NCBI GenBank assembly: GCA_027704905.1
Contig: CM051006.1
Span: forward strand, 11,046,225-11,110,224
DNA length: 64,000 nt
Direction of reading: 5' to 3'
From: Muraenolepis orangiensis
Lineage: Eukaryota > Chordata > Actinopteri > Gadiformes > Muraenolepididae
The translations under genes and the position numbers were made by a program. Below are positions 1-12,332 of this stretch, piece by piece; the stretch's first letter is position 1; every line of letters begins with the position of its first letter. The notes under the pieces were generated by a model that saw nothing but the letters and a program-made list of their open reading frames with translations, had not been told where the DNA came from and did no database searches.

Positions 1-1629
1 TTCGTAATAATTAGACTCCATCTTCAACGGTGTGGTTCCTGTCCAACCGGCTTCTCATGGAGACGTATTAACACTTCTAGACTATAGAGAACATTAAGGA
101 TGGCCCTACAGAGAACTAGCAAGCAGCCACAAGGAACAATTCTATGCTGCTATGTTTAAACTTCTATGCTTCATAATATACAACTAGACAAAAGCAGTCA
201 AGTTGGCAAAAACATACATTCATTTCAGTGTCCTCCCTCCACTCTTTCCGCACAGGCAAAAACGTTTAAAAGTCTCGCTGTCTCAAGCAACAGAACAAAC
301 AGAACGCCAGGGTGGGCTGCTGACCCTTCACCGAGGAAACGAGGGCTCTGGACCTCAGGGAGGTTCATGTGTTCCTCCGGTCAGGAGGATGTGGAAAAAG
401 AGGCCCTCGAGACAAAGGGGCCCTCAAGGCTCACCATTTCGCTGTCCCACGATTCAGTTCCTCCTGTTATGGTTCTTTTTAGTGGCCGTTTATTATTGTT
501 TTTAATTTCTTGGCTCTGACGTGCCTGCCCCTCCAAGCTGCTGTTGAGTGTGTCTGTAAAACCTCTACTGTAATCTCTACTCTGTGATCCACTTACAGTA
601 CTGCCTCACACAATCCTGTCAAACTGGTAAAGATGTGGTGTTTGTAATAGTAGTAATACTGTATATTACAGACTAACAGTGGCTGGTCTTACTGCGTTGC
701 CGTATTTCTCGTAGTAGAGCAGACAGACCGTCGTGGAGGGGTTGATCGAAAGAGTGCGATTAGAGGGGAGAGAGGGGAGAGAGCTTACCTCACTTTGAGA
801 CTAGAGAGAAAGAGCTTATCTCTGCCCACAGTGATCAAGTGCCTCCTTGCACTTGATCACTCCTCCTCCTCCTCCTCCTCCTCCTCCTCCGTTGGGTGGT
901 GCTGCGAGGGGCCAATCGGGTGATGGCGCAACATGTGTGTCCGTGAGGCTGTAGGTACTTGTGCACGCAGGTGGTGCACTGAAGGGGATTCACTTGTGGT
1001 CGCAATACTTTGTGTAGGACCTTTTTGAAGCACCCTGGGCCCCCGCAGGGCCTGTGTGTGCTTTTATTTTTAAATTAAGCTTGTTTTGAAGGTGGCAGGG
1101 TGGACATGGGTCTTCTGGTCTTCTGGTCTGTCTTCAGTACTGCCTGTGAGAATACATTGTGAAGATGTGACGAGTCAAAATAAAAGCCTAAAAGAGTCGT
1201 CTTTGTCTCCACAATTGCATTTATTTGGTTTTAAATGGCTGTGGTAAATTGAGACAAGAATGAGGTTTTATTTTTTTTAGGCCTTAGTTTTTGAGGTGTA
1301 AAGCTGATATCTGCTATAGGGGCCATTCTATCGAATTAGTTGTAACAAAACAATTAAGTATTCAGAGCATAGGTATTTACTAAGATAATGTAAGGATCTA
1401 TTTAAAACCAAGGCATTAACTTGGATAGAAATAATAAATAAATGCGGTATACAAAATCATTTATAAAGGTACTTTATATTGGGAAGTGGCTGTCCCAAAC
1501 CCTAACTCCTGAATTTCAGTATCGGTAAATAACAATTCCAAAAAATGTTGAAAAGTTTAAATATTTAGATTTATTGTGGATCCAATTTTTTATTTTTTTT
1601 ATTGAAAAACTTTACTCTAGTGGTTTTTA
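1..1629. other. Non-coding, no gene recognised
   Basis: The two overlapping ORFs at 166-519 and 203-505 lie in different frames of the same stretch and match no domain I recognise, so I do not call them genes. Visible structure: a 13-bp perfect hairpin at 830-861 next to a (TCC)n tract, and an AATAAA-type signal near 1179-1184 (plus strand) that could be the end of an unrecognised transcript. The same sequence is at 35216-36847. Confidence 0.5.
830..890. repeat. Hairpin plus (TCC)n microsatellite
   Basis: Arms AGTGATCAAGTGC (830-842) and its exact reverse complement (849-861) flank a 6-nt loop. A TCC tract of about 30 bp follows directly. The copy at 36045-36108 has one more triplet, the first length difference between the two duplicated blocks. 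Confidence 0.9.
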
Positions 1630-2641
1630 TGTCACTACCGAAACACAAAGTGTTTAAACCAGAGCTGAGTCTGGATTTTGGCCACACCCCTGCATTTTGG
1701 ACTAGAAAGTGACACTGCATCCTTGTCACGGCTGCATGTTAAATAGTTAAGTCTCATTAGTGTTAAGTAATGTGTTCCAAAGACTGTGTGTAACTTGAAT
1801 AGTCACTACCAAACACATATTCAGTCTGACTGTACATCTGTTTAAAGCTGTTTCTGCTAGCCATGTACTTGCTACTATATTTGAGTTATCTCAAATTATT
1901 GTCACTACCGAAAGTCACTACCAAAATATATGGTAAAGAGTCAGTAGTGACATGATCATTTCAGTAGTGACATAATGGAATGTTCATTTATTCTAAGAAA
2001 ATAAACATACTTAAGGCAATGTTTTTGTGATTATTAAAGGATGTTCCTAAAACATGTAGCTAATGCTAATTTATATTTGGAATTGTAGTATGGAGTTCCT
2101 TCTCATATCAAAATACCCTTCTTTTTCACAATACACTTATGCACCATATGCAGACAAAATACAAGAGCCAATCACTCACACATACCACATCAGGAACAAG
2201 AGCAACATGATGGTACCATCTGTCTTCAATAATAAATTAATGCATTTTATTGATCATAAACCTTTTGTCTTTGTAATATTCAAAACATAAGGCATGCTAT
2301 AAGTTAAGATTAAGCAATAAGGTTGAAGGAATATGAAAACTTTGCAAACCAAAGAGTGCTCACTACTATAACAGTGCAGTTAGGGTTAGATCTAAAATGT
2401 ACAGCTTGTGTGTTAAATGTATGTTTGATTTTATCAATCACTCTTAAATAAAATCAATATGATCAATACTTTGCATTTTTACAAAGAAAGCTTGCATTGC
2501 CTTTAGATTTTGATGAATCCTTTAAATTGAACTTAAATAGTTTGTTTTATTTAGCTATATTTTTACAACTTTAGGGGGTGGGGAAAGCAATCTTAACAGG
2601 TTAATATAATACTTGTTTCATACTATGTTTCGGTAGTGACA
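1630..2641. mobile_element. Candidate non-autonomous DNA element with 16-bp TIRs
   Basis: The 16-mer TGTCACTACCGAAACA at 1630-1645 is matched by its perfect reverse complement at 2626-2641. The core GTCACTACC also occurs inside at 1802, 1901 and 1914 in direct orientation, and its complement at 1942-1951 and 1962-1971. Repeated subterminal copies of the end motif are typical of transposase binding sites. The interior is AT-rich; the only ORF (2063-2290, 75 codons) is not recognisable. No clear target-site duplication is visible, so the superfamily is left open. Confidence 0.55.
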
Positions 2642-2743
2642 CATTTTGGGAGAGGAAAAGCAATCGAAAACAGTCTGAAAGCCCCTTATGGGCAAAGTGG
2701 TCCCAAACTTTTTTGAAAACATGCTTAGATTAGCGCATAGCCA

Positions 2744-5232
2744 ACCAGATCGATGTTGACGTGGTCAAACCTCCTCTCAGGCACCAGGAATTTCTCCAGG
2801 GGGGCCTTTGTGTGGCGGTGTACCTAAGCACGCTGGCAAGCCATACACGTGCCGGCCCAAGACCTCACGTCCTTTTTGAGCCCCCACCAGACGAATTTCG
2901 CGGAGCCGAAGGCTTCCCGCCGGCGTGCGACAGGTTGTGTACCGCCTCGAACACGGGACCGACCGGATGGTCGGTTGGAGACGTCACACAGGAGAGCAAC
3001 GCCCGCATCGCCGAAAACCACATCCTCCAGGCGCAGCCCCACATCAGCCCCCTTCAGGGCCTGGACGCTGGGGTCCGTGACCTTGTCCATTGCCATGCGG
3101 GCATAGTCGATGCCCAACTGGACGGCCCCGATGACGACCCTGGAGAGGCAATCTGCGACCAGGTTTGACTTACCAGCCACGTGCTGGATGTCCGTGTTGA
3201 ACTCAGAGATGTAGGAAAGCTGTCGTTGCTGGCGAGCAGACCAAGGCTCCGCCACCTTGGACATGGCAAACGTGAGCGGCTTGTGGTCAACGAACGCCGT
3301 AAATTCACGGCCTTCCAGCAAGAATCGGAAGTGCCGCACGGCCAGCCAGAGTCCAAGGTGTGCGGTCCCGTGTGCGGGCGAGGAAACGCCGCGACAGCCT
3401 CAACCTTTGACGGCAGGGGTGCTGCTCACCTTTGGTGCTTTTGGTGACGAGGTGCCCAAGGAAGTCAATGCCAAACACCCCGAACAGACACTTTGCAGGG
3501 TTGATTATCAACCCGTGTTGGCTGAGCCTCGTGAAAAGGGCCCGGAGGTGAGACAGGTGTTCCCCTCAGAAGTGCTGGCGACGAGTATGTCGTCAAGGTA
3601 GACGAACACAAACGGTAAGTCCCGCAGCACCGAATCCATCAGGAGCTGGAATGTTTGAGCGGCGTTCTTGAGCCCAAAAGGCATCCGCAGGAACTTAAAC
3701 AACCCAAATGGCGTTATCACCGCCGTTTTGGGAATGTCCAGGGGATGCATGGGCACCTGGTGGTATCCACGCACTAGGTCCACCTTAGAAAACACCAGCC
3801 TACCCGCCAGGTGCACCGAAAAGTCCTGAATGTGCGGCACAGGGTAGCGGTCGGGTGTCGTAGTGTCGTTGAGGCGGCGGTAGTCCCCACACGGGCCCCA
3901 ACCACCATTAGGCTTGGGGACGATGTGCAGAGGAGACGCCCAAGGACTGTCAGACCGGCGGATGATACCCAGGCGTTCTATGGTTGAGAACTCGCCTTTG
4001 CTACTGCGAGTTTAGAAGGGTTCAACCGCCGGGCCCTGGAGTAGACCGGGGGTCCCTCAGTGGTGACGTGGTGCTCCACCCCATGATTGGTGGTGGGTGC
4101 AGAGAAGGTGGGCAGCGTCAGGTCCGGGAACTCGGCCAACAACCTGAGGTACTTGTCCGCACCCGACAGCGAACCCGACAGCCTGTTGTACACCGCTTTG
4201 CCAAGCGTACACACAAGGGAGGAAAACGTCAAGGCATCAACCAAGCGTTTGTTTCTAACGTCCACCAGGAGCCCGTGAGCACATAAAGAATCTGCCCCGA
4301 GGAGGGGAAAAGAAATCCCAGTTGAACCGCTGCCCCCCAACACATAAACACATCGGCCTAAACATAAGTGCGGATGGGGCTGCCATTAGCTGTCGTCAAT
4401 TGCGGTCCGTGCCCCCCTCGAGCGACGTCCTCCCTCGACCCAGGAACCACGCTCCACTGAGCGTCCGTGTCACAGAGAAACCGGCTTCCCGAGACACTGT
4501 CGCTAACGAAGAGCAGCCTGCTCGTGCCGCCAACGCTCAGGGCCACTACCGAGCGCCGGCCCTCTCGTTTCCCGGAGGCTTGTAGCTGCAGAGAGCGATG
4601 CACTTCTTCGCCTTGGCCCCGAACCGTGCGTGGTAAAAACACTCTCCCGCGTCCCCACGCCGGCCTGGAACCGCCGCGGTCTGCTCCCCCAAAGCCCTCC
4701 TAACCGGCGACGGAGCACTGAGCGTTGCAGCTAGCACATCTGCACCGGGCTGCTGGGTCGCCAGGAAGAAACGGTCAGCCTCCTCAGCCAGGGTGCAGGG
4801 TTCAGTAATGGTCGTGTTGGCCAGCGCCGTCTGAACCTGGGGCGGCAAGTGGCGCAGGAACGTCTCCACAAACAAAATCCGGGGATCCTCCCCCCCCAGC
4901 AGATTCAGCATCTTCTCCATGAGCTGGGACGGCTTGCTGTCCCCAGACCCTGAATGGGCTTTAATCGCCTCATATTTGCCGTGGCGTGGGGGATCCGCGA
5001 TAAAACCGACTAACCCTGGACGACGAGGAGCTCCCCAGCGCCGCCACCACGTGAAAATACTTCAGGTCCTCGTCACGGACCTGGCGGCAGGCAAAGTGTG
5101 CCTCCACGTGTGCGATCCATGCCATAGCGGCATGTTCCCAAAACTCTGGCAGTTTAATATAAACATTGCGATCAGCCATGTTCACTATGTCTTCGGAAAC
5201 TATCTCGAAAACGGCCCTGACTGCTCAGTTTA
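2744..5232 (-). pseudogene. Gypsy-1: decayed Ty3/Gypsy gag-pol remnant
   Basis: Read on the minus strand from about 5185: a gag start MADRNVYIKLPEFW, more gag with a Cys/His motif CFYHARFGAKAKKC, then a protease region whose active site reads CDTD instead of DTG. A pre-RT segment (4343-3978) follows, then reverse transcriptase (3840-3508) with SKVDLVRGYHQV and the catalytic FVYLDDILVA, then RNase H/tether (3339-2824, FVDHKPLTFA and HVAGKSNLVADCLSR). The start of integrase (CMACQRA, stop, then HVNIDLVG) ends at about 2744. Frames shift several times and no LTR adjoins, so it is dead. The gag/RT wording resembles CsRn1-type Gypsy elements, which is tentative. Confidence 0.85.
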
Positions 5233-6224
5233 AAAACATAAAACATTTATTTATTTATTAAATTTATCCTCCCTTTGTGATTCTCTGAATGCACAATGAT
5301 GGTCATCATTCTCTGTGAATAACTTGTTATTCAACCAAAAGTATGTCATTTATTTGAAAAAAGACTGGCATGTCTTTTTCCATTGCACTGCAAATAACAA
5401 GTCCAGTTTATACTATACACCATGGGTTGGCAACAGGCGGAGATTTATTTATATATTTTTTACAATATCGGACCGACAGTCGCAAATATAGGCTATAATG
5501 TCCGAATCGAAAATGCAGGGACATTTTCCGCCAGGGTTGAACTGGCCATCTGGCATACCGTAGGCCGACGTGCCTTTTGGGCCGACACAACTTGTTTGTC
5601 TTGTCTGATCGGCCCGGCCCATAAAACAGGTAGATCGGCCCATTGTTTTTTTCTACGAGGTGATACTCAGGGACCCCCTACCCCCGTCAATGTTCGCCGC
5701 TGATCGCGCAGCTCGCCTCCGTTTAAACCGGATTCTGTGATTAATTATAGTTAAAAACTCTAAAATAGTGTGCGTTAAAGTCTCGAGTTTAATCACATGC
5801 GTTAACGTGTTAACTTTGACAGCCCTAGTTCTAATGCTTTGGTGTTCTGACTTTTCTTTTGAAACACGGAAATACGTTTCAACGTTGTTGAGAATTACAA
5901 CACAAACTCGCTAGTCAGTGCAATGGAACTGCTACCTAGTTAACTAGAACACTAGTAACCCCCACTGCTACCTAGTTAACTAGAACAGGGGTTCCCAAAC
6001 TTCTCAGCCCGCGACCCCCAACATAACAGTGCTAGAGACTTGGGGGGGGGGGGGGGGGGGTGCTCACGAACATGGTGTGTGGCTTTTTTTCAGCTGCAAA
6101 TGATACTGTCGTGAATCTGTCGGAATCAGAATAGGCCTATATCACGGTAGATTAGAACGCCGGAAGTACCCGCCGAAGCAGTGTATCCCAAGTTCCGGTT
6201 AATGCATTCACCTTGGCATTCACC
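5233..6224. other. Non-coding with hAT-like ends
   Basis: Holds the uninterrupted site (5365-5368, CTGG) at which Gypsy-2 sits in the other unit. TTTGACAGCCCTA near 5816-5828 and CAGGGGTTCCCAAACTT near 5986-6002 resemble hAT-superfamily termini common in fish. A short direct repeat (GCTACCTAGTTAACTAGAAC) sits at about 5931-5985, followed by an 18-G run near 6043-6060. No protein-coding gene is supported. Copy at 40451-41442. Confidence 0.45.
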
Positions 6225-8166
<1,942 letters not shown>

Positions 8167-8167
8167 A

Positions 8168-8394
8168 GGCCTATATCACGTAAGATTAGAATGCCGGAAG
8201 TACCCGTTAAAAATCGCTGAAGCAGTGTATCCCAAGTTCTGGTTAATGCATTCACCTTGGCATTCACCATGGCGGACAGTTATCGCTGGACAACATCGCT
8301 GCATAACCTTCCAAAAGTCAGTCAAGACGATGTGGTTCAACTAGTGAATGAACACTACAGTGAAGAAGTCCCGGCATTGTGTCTTGTGGCTCTA
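8168..8394 (+). pseudogene. Second, partial copy of the SWIM ORF 5' region and exon 1
   Basis: From AGGCCTATATCACG at about 8168 the sequence repeats 6133-6350: 5' flank, ATG and most of exon 1. In the exon 1 frame the codon string continues to VSQDDVVQLVNEHYSEEVPAL without the rest of exon 1 or its splice donor. It abuts exon 5 directly, so the first copy cannot continue normally. Also at 43392-43618. Confidence 0.6.
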
Positions 8395-8399
8395 TCTGG

Positions 8400-8592
8400 A
8401 TATATCGCCATATAACACATACATTTAGATTTAATTTAAATTTCATTTAGTTATATTTTGTTTATACTAGTTTATTTTGTTGTTATTTAGTTTAGATATT
8501 AGTATACTTTGTGTGCATTTATTCCCCCTGTCTCAACTGTTGCACCTTAATTTCCCTCGGGATGAATAAAGTTATCTTGAATCTTGAATAAC
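8400..8592 (+). mobile_element. LINE (L2-type) 3' tail
   Basis: AT-rich stretch ending in CCTCGGGATGAATAAAGTTATCTTGAATCTTGAAT. It matches the 3' tail of the LINE at 13703-14707 (CCTCGGGATTAATAAAGTT plus short repeats). Only the 3' UTR end is present. Also at 43624-43816. Confidence 0.65.
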
Positions 8593-9274
8593 GAAGGTGA
8601 TTTTGTGTAGAAGCAGAGGTATGCCTATGTATATAATATAGGCAGGATGGATTTTGATTATTTCAATGTACCTTTTCATTTATGTGTTAATATGTAGTGT
8701 GCAGCTGTATATTTTCTAAAAGGGAATGCCTGTTATTCTTGTGAATATGAGTTGTCTTAAAATAAAAGTACTTGTGGCATTGAGTTAAAACTGAATTTGT
8801 ATAAAATACCAATATATATCGTATATCGCGATGCAGCCTAAAAATACCGGGTTTTGGTCCGTATCGCCCAGCCCTACTTGGGACCAGTGCTTTAAATCAC
8901 ACACATACCCGACATTATGTGGCTCTATTCGGATGAGAGATGGAGTGTGTGTGGGGGTCAGGACCAGTGCTTTTAATCATACACATACCCGACATTATTA
9001 GCCTATTATGAGGAAGCATTGAGTCACAAAGAGATGTGAACAAACTATTTCATGAAATAAAGGCTCTGTTTGGCAGTTATAGAAAATGCTTTCACATTTA
9101 ACGAGGAGATAACTCATCAGTATTCATCCAGAAGTCATTTTTCCTAAAAACACAAATAGCAACATATTGTTTGATCAACCATGATCACAATGGTTTACAT
9201 TCTTTGTTTTAACTTTATAATCATATACTGTATACAATTATCTAAGCTACGCTTAAGGCATTAGGTCCTTAGTA
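8593..9274. other. Non-coding, hAT-like end and a short tandem pair
   Basis: AGGGCTGGGCGATACGG (complement of 8855-8871) resembles the end of a hAT-type MITE. A unit containing GGACCAGTGCTTT and ACACATACCCGACATTAT occurs twice (about 8881-8920 and 8962-8998). 9040-9274 is homologous to 22800-23035 downstream of the intact TRPV gene. At 8769-8770 the TA is the empty site of the pogo element found in copy A'. Confidence 0.5.
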
Positions 9275-9545
9275 AACATGAGGGAGCTTAGCTAAGAGCA
9301 GGTGTTAAGTAACAGTGAGGGAAGTAACAGTATGGGGGCTAAGCTAAGGGCAGGTGTCAAGTAACAGTGAGGGAGCTAAGCTAAGAGCAGGTGTTAAGTA
9401 ACAGTATGGGGGCTAAGCTAAGGGCATGTATTAAGTAACAGTGAGGGAGCTAAGCTAAGGGCAGGTGTTAAGTAACAGTGAGGGAGCTAAGCTAAGGGCA
9501 GGTGTTTAGTAAATGCGAGAGAGCTAAGCTAAGGACACGTGTTAA
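9275..9545. repeat. Minisatellite (VNTR) downstream of the TRPV 3' end
   Basis: About seven imperfect copies of a roughly 37 bp unit around AAGTAACAGTGAGGGAGCTA and AGCTAAGGGCAGGTGTT. The homologous position at 23023-23055 has a single unit, so the array expanded in this copy. Also at 45958-46228. Confidence 0.9.
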
Positions 9546-9770
9546 GCAAGGAAGGGAAAGGGGGGTCACATTAAGTGCAGGTTGTGAGATGTTTAAGATA
9601 AGGAGAGATGTGTGAGGAGGTAACATGTTTAAGGAGAGGAGAGAGGAGGTCAGATGACGGTATGTTGAGGGTCAGATCTTCTTTGAACTTCGAAGCCTGG
9701 CGAGATGTGGATGGCTGTTCCATAAATTTCCTGGAAGATCAACACAGCCAAAGTTGAGTTTGTACTTTCA

Positions 9771-10437
9771 TTAAAAGCACAGATGTATTATGGGTAATGT
9801 AGTTTGTTGTTGAAGCATACGTAGTTGTTGGGGAGGCTTCTGTTCTGCCTTGATCCCCTCTTCCTCCTTCATGATGCCGTGATTCGACCGCCATGTTTGC
9901 CAGTTCACCTCCTCCACCCTTAAAAAAAAAAAAATGGTTCTTTACCAAAAAAACAATGTTGGGTTGGCTCATCCAGTACCAAACTAACCATGGAGACCGG
10001 TCACACAACCCCTGTAACCCAATCGGAGCATCAACTCTGGTGGTCAGTATGCAGTAGGGTCCCACACACACTCAAATTGTGTTTTGGGTCCTGAAGTTGC
10101 ATTCTTTTAAGAACCCCTGATGTTGGCAATAAGCCTTGTAGTGACACCGGTCGTTCCGATATATGATATACTGTTTATATATGCACATATACAGTCTATA
10201 TGGATATTGACTGTCTCTGCACTCTCCTTCCCATGCATGTGCAAAAATATATATTTTAGGTATAACTGTGTTGTTTTAATGTTCTGATGTCCGATGCAAT
10301 GCCGTTGCCATGATGACTTACCTGAAGACCGTACGACTGCCTAAACTTTTGTCTAGTTCGTCCATCATTTTAGACTGCATGTGTGTCCTCAGACACCCGG
10401 GAAGAGCTCCCTCCAGGTCCAGAATGGTCTGAGACCT
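9771..10437 (-). pseudogene. TRPV paralogue, last two exons only (copy A)
   Basis: Two in-frame minus-strand exons correspond to exons 13 and 14 of the TRPV gene at 23300-34063. 10437-10322 reads RSQTILDLEGALPGCLR...SRTVFR; 9918-9771 reads VEEVNWQTWRSNHGIMKEEE...HLCF then stop. They share the same acceptors (CCCACAG, TTTAAG), donor (GTAAGT) and phases. Exon 13 is 6 nt and exon 14 is 12 nt shorter than in the intact gene, both multiples of three. The middle of exon 13 is clearly diverged, so this is an older paralogue. Homology stops near 10498, so exons 1-12 are absent. Confidence 0.8.
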
Positions 10438-10498
10438 CTGTGGGAACATAGCTGTTACACCCTCAACACTCTCACTAGGAACACTGCTTAGTGGTATT

Positions 10499-10785
10499 AA
10501 TAATAATAATACTAAATTTTATTTGGGGGGTGCCTTTCAAAACACCTGAGGACATCTTACAGAGTTTATATACTACAGTAAAATAAAAATAAGTAAATAA
10601 AGTGGACGTCACAAAGTGTCCACAGGGTTTAAAACAAGACAAACAACAGGAAGTAAACTTACAAGAAACACAAGGTACAGTTTATATGGAATATGCCAGT
10701 TTGAACAGATTTCAGTTGGGTTTTCTAAGATGTTATGGAATCAGACTGTCGGATGTGTAGTGGCTGGGAGTTCCAGAGTCTGGTC
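10499..10785. repeat. Dispersed-repeat-like spacer
   Basis: Begins with AATAATAATACTAAATTTTATTTGGGG-type sequence and TTCAAAACACCTGAGGACAT, resembling repeats found around fish genomes, and ends with GGAGTTCCAGAGTCTGGTCA at the break into Gypsy-1. It separates the truncated TRPV paralogue from the next unit. No coding potential recognised. Confidence 0.4.
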
Positions 10786-11673
10786 ATAAGTGCGGATGGG
10801 GCTGCCATTAGCTGTCGTCAATTGCGGTCCGTGCCCCCCTCGAGCGACGTCCTCCCTCGACGCAGGAACCACGCTCCACTGAGCGCCCGTGTCACAGAGA
10901 AACCGGCTTCCCGAGACACTGTCGCTAACGAAGAGCAGCCTGCTCGTGCCGCCAACGCTCAGGGCCACTACCGAGCGCCGGCCCTCTCGTTTCCCGGAGG
11001 CTTGTAGCTGCAGAGAGCGATGCACTTCTTCGCCTTGGCCCCGAACCGTGCGTGGTAAAAACACTCTCCCGCGTCCCCACGCCGGCCTGGAACCGCCGCG
11101 GTCTGCTCCCCCAAAGCCCTCCTAACCGGCGACGGAGCACTGAGCGTTGCAGCTAGCACATCTGCACCGGGCTGCTGGGTCGCCAGGAAGAAACGGTCAG
11201 CCTCCTCAGCCAGGGTGCGGGGTTCAGTAATGGTCGTGTTGGCCAGCGCCGTCTGAACCTGGGGCGGCAAGTGGCGCAGGAACGTCTCCACAAACAAAAT
11301 CCGGGGATCCTCCCCCCCAGCAGATTCAGCATCTTCTCCATGAGCTGGGACGGCTTGCTGTCCCCAGACCCTGAATATCCAGAATCTGGCGTGCCCTCTC
11401 CTTAGCAGCTAAATGTCTTAAGGAGAAGGGCTTTAATCGCCTCATATTTGCCGTGGCGTGGGAGCTCCCCAGCGCCGCCACCACGTGAAAATACTTCAGG
11501 TCCTCGTCACGGACCTGGCGGCAGGCAAAGTGTGCCTCCACGTGTGCGATCCATGCCGTAGCGGCATGTTCCCAAAACTCCGGCAGTTTAATATAAACAT
11601 TGCGATCAGCCATGTTCACTATGTCTTCGGAAACTATCTCGAAAACGCCCCTGGCGTTTGAGGTTTTTTTCAC
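10786..11673 (-). pseudogene. Gypsy-1 remnant, third copy (gag and protease only)
   Basis: Homologous to 4362-5230 but a separate copy. The gag reads further (11673-11326, then 11297-10968), including the segment RLKPFSLRHLAAKERARQIL that is deleted in copy A, and it lacks copy A's roughly 40 bp insertion. The protease keeps the catalytic CDTG motif (11064-10741 frame). Everything after the protease is missing: homology breaks at 10786 in the middle of pol. Non-functional because of truncation and a gag frameshift. Confidence 0.8.
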
Positions 11674-11855
11674 CAGTGTAGAGCCGATGAATGGGAGTCG
11701 GAGGCGGCGTGTTTAGTATGGAACTCCACACTTTATTTTCCATTAGGTTTGACAAAAGGGGAAACACCTCTGCTACCTGCTACTGTCCAGCTAGCACACC
11801 ACAACAACAACAACAACACGGTACGCTCTCTAACCGGTCCGTGGTGCAACACACA
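11674..11855 (-). mobile_element. Probable leader/LTR remnant of Gypsy-1
   Basis: Lies directly upstream (minus sense) of the gag start. It contains AATAAAG in the reading sense near 11735, a CAA/GTT triplet run, and a possible TG start near 11853. No second LTR copy is present in the window, so boundaries and identity are tentative. Confidence 0.35.
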
Positions 11856-12332
11856 CTAAATACAAACGGTGAATTATGTCCCATAATGTTCCACCACAAG
11901 AGTTAACTCTTTAGCAGAGTTAAAGTTAGACTCTGGGATTACACAAATAACACTGCTCAGAGTTAAATGTTTTACTCTTTACAGGAGTAAGGAAAAAAGT
12001 CAAATAACACTGCTGAGTTAAATATTTACCAGAGTTAAAGTAACACTAAGGGATTAGACAAATAACACTGCTCAGTTTAAAAAACATAAAACATTTATTT
12101 ATTTTCTCCCAGTCAAGTCAGATTCAACAGTAGTCATTCAAACATAGTGAAGAAAAACAATTATCATATGAACGATCTGAAAATCAAACGGTTTGTACAT
12201 TTGAGCTCAGACATTTTAACCATACAACGTTCCTCCCTTTGTGATTCTCTGAATGCACAATGATGGTCATCATTCTCTGTGAATAACTTGTTATTCAACC
12301 AAAAGTATGTCATTTATTTGAAAAAAGACTGG
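11856..12332. repeat. Repeat-rich spacer left of Gypsy-2
   Basis: Units with AGAGTTAAA and AATAACACTGCTCAG occur at about 11912-11965 and again at 12035-12078, suggesting a small tandem repeat or MITE. From about 12230 to 12332 the sequence matches 5265-5368 of copy A and ends in CTGG at the Gypsy-2 insertion point. Confidence 0.5.

Noticed and set aside
166..519. 117- and 100-codon ORFs at 166-519 and 203-505, repeated at 35381-35734
   Set aside because: Overlapping frames, low-complexity composition and no recognisable domain. Their conservation is explained by the block duplication.
5422..5703. 93-codon ORF (MGWQQAEIYLY...) and its reverse shadows
   Set aside because: It lies in hAT-like repeat DNA and its frame is not kept in unit 2, where a roughly 46 bp deletion changes the end. 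No domain recognised.
9275..9545. Regular repeats considered as a CRISPR array
   Set aside because: Units are contiguous and imperfect with no unique spacers, and the context is vertebrate. It is a minisatellite.
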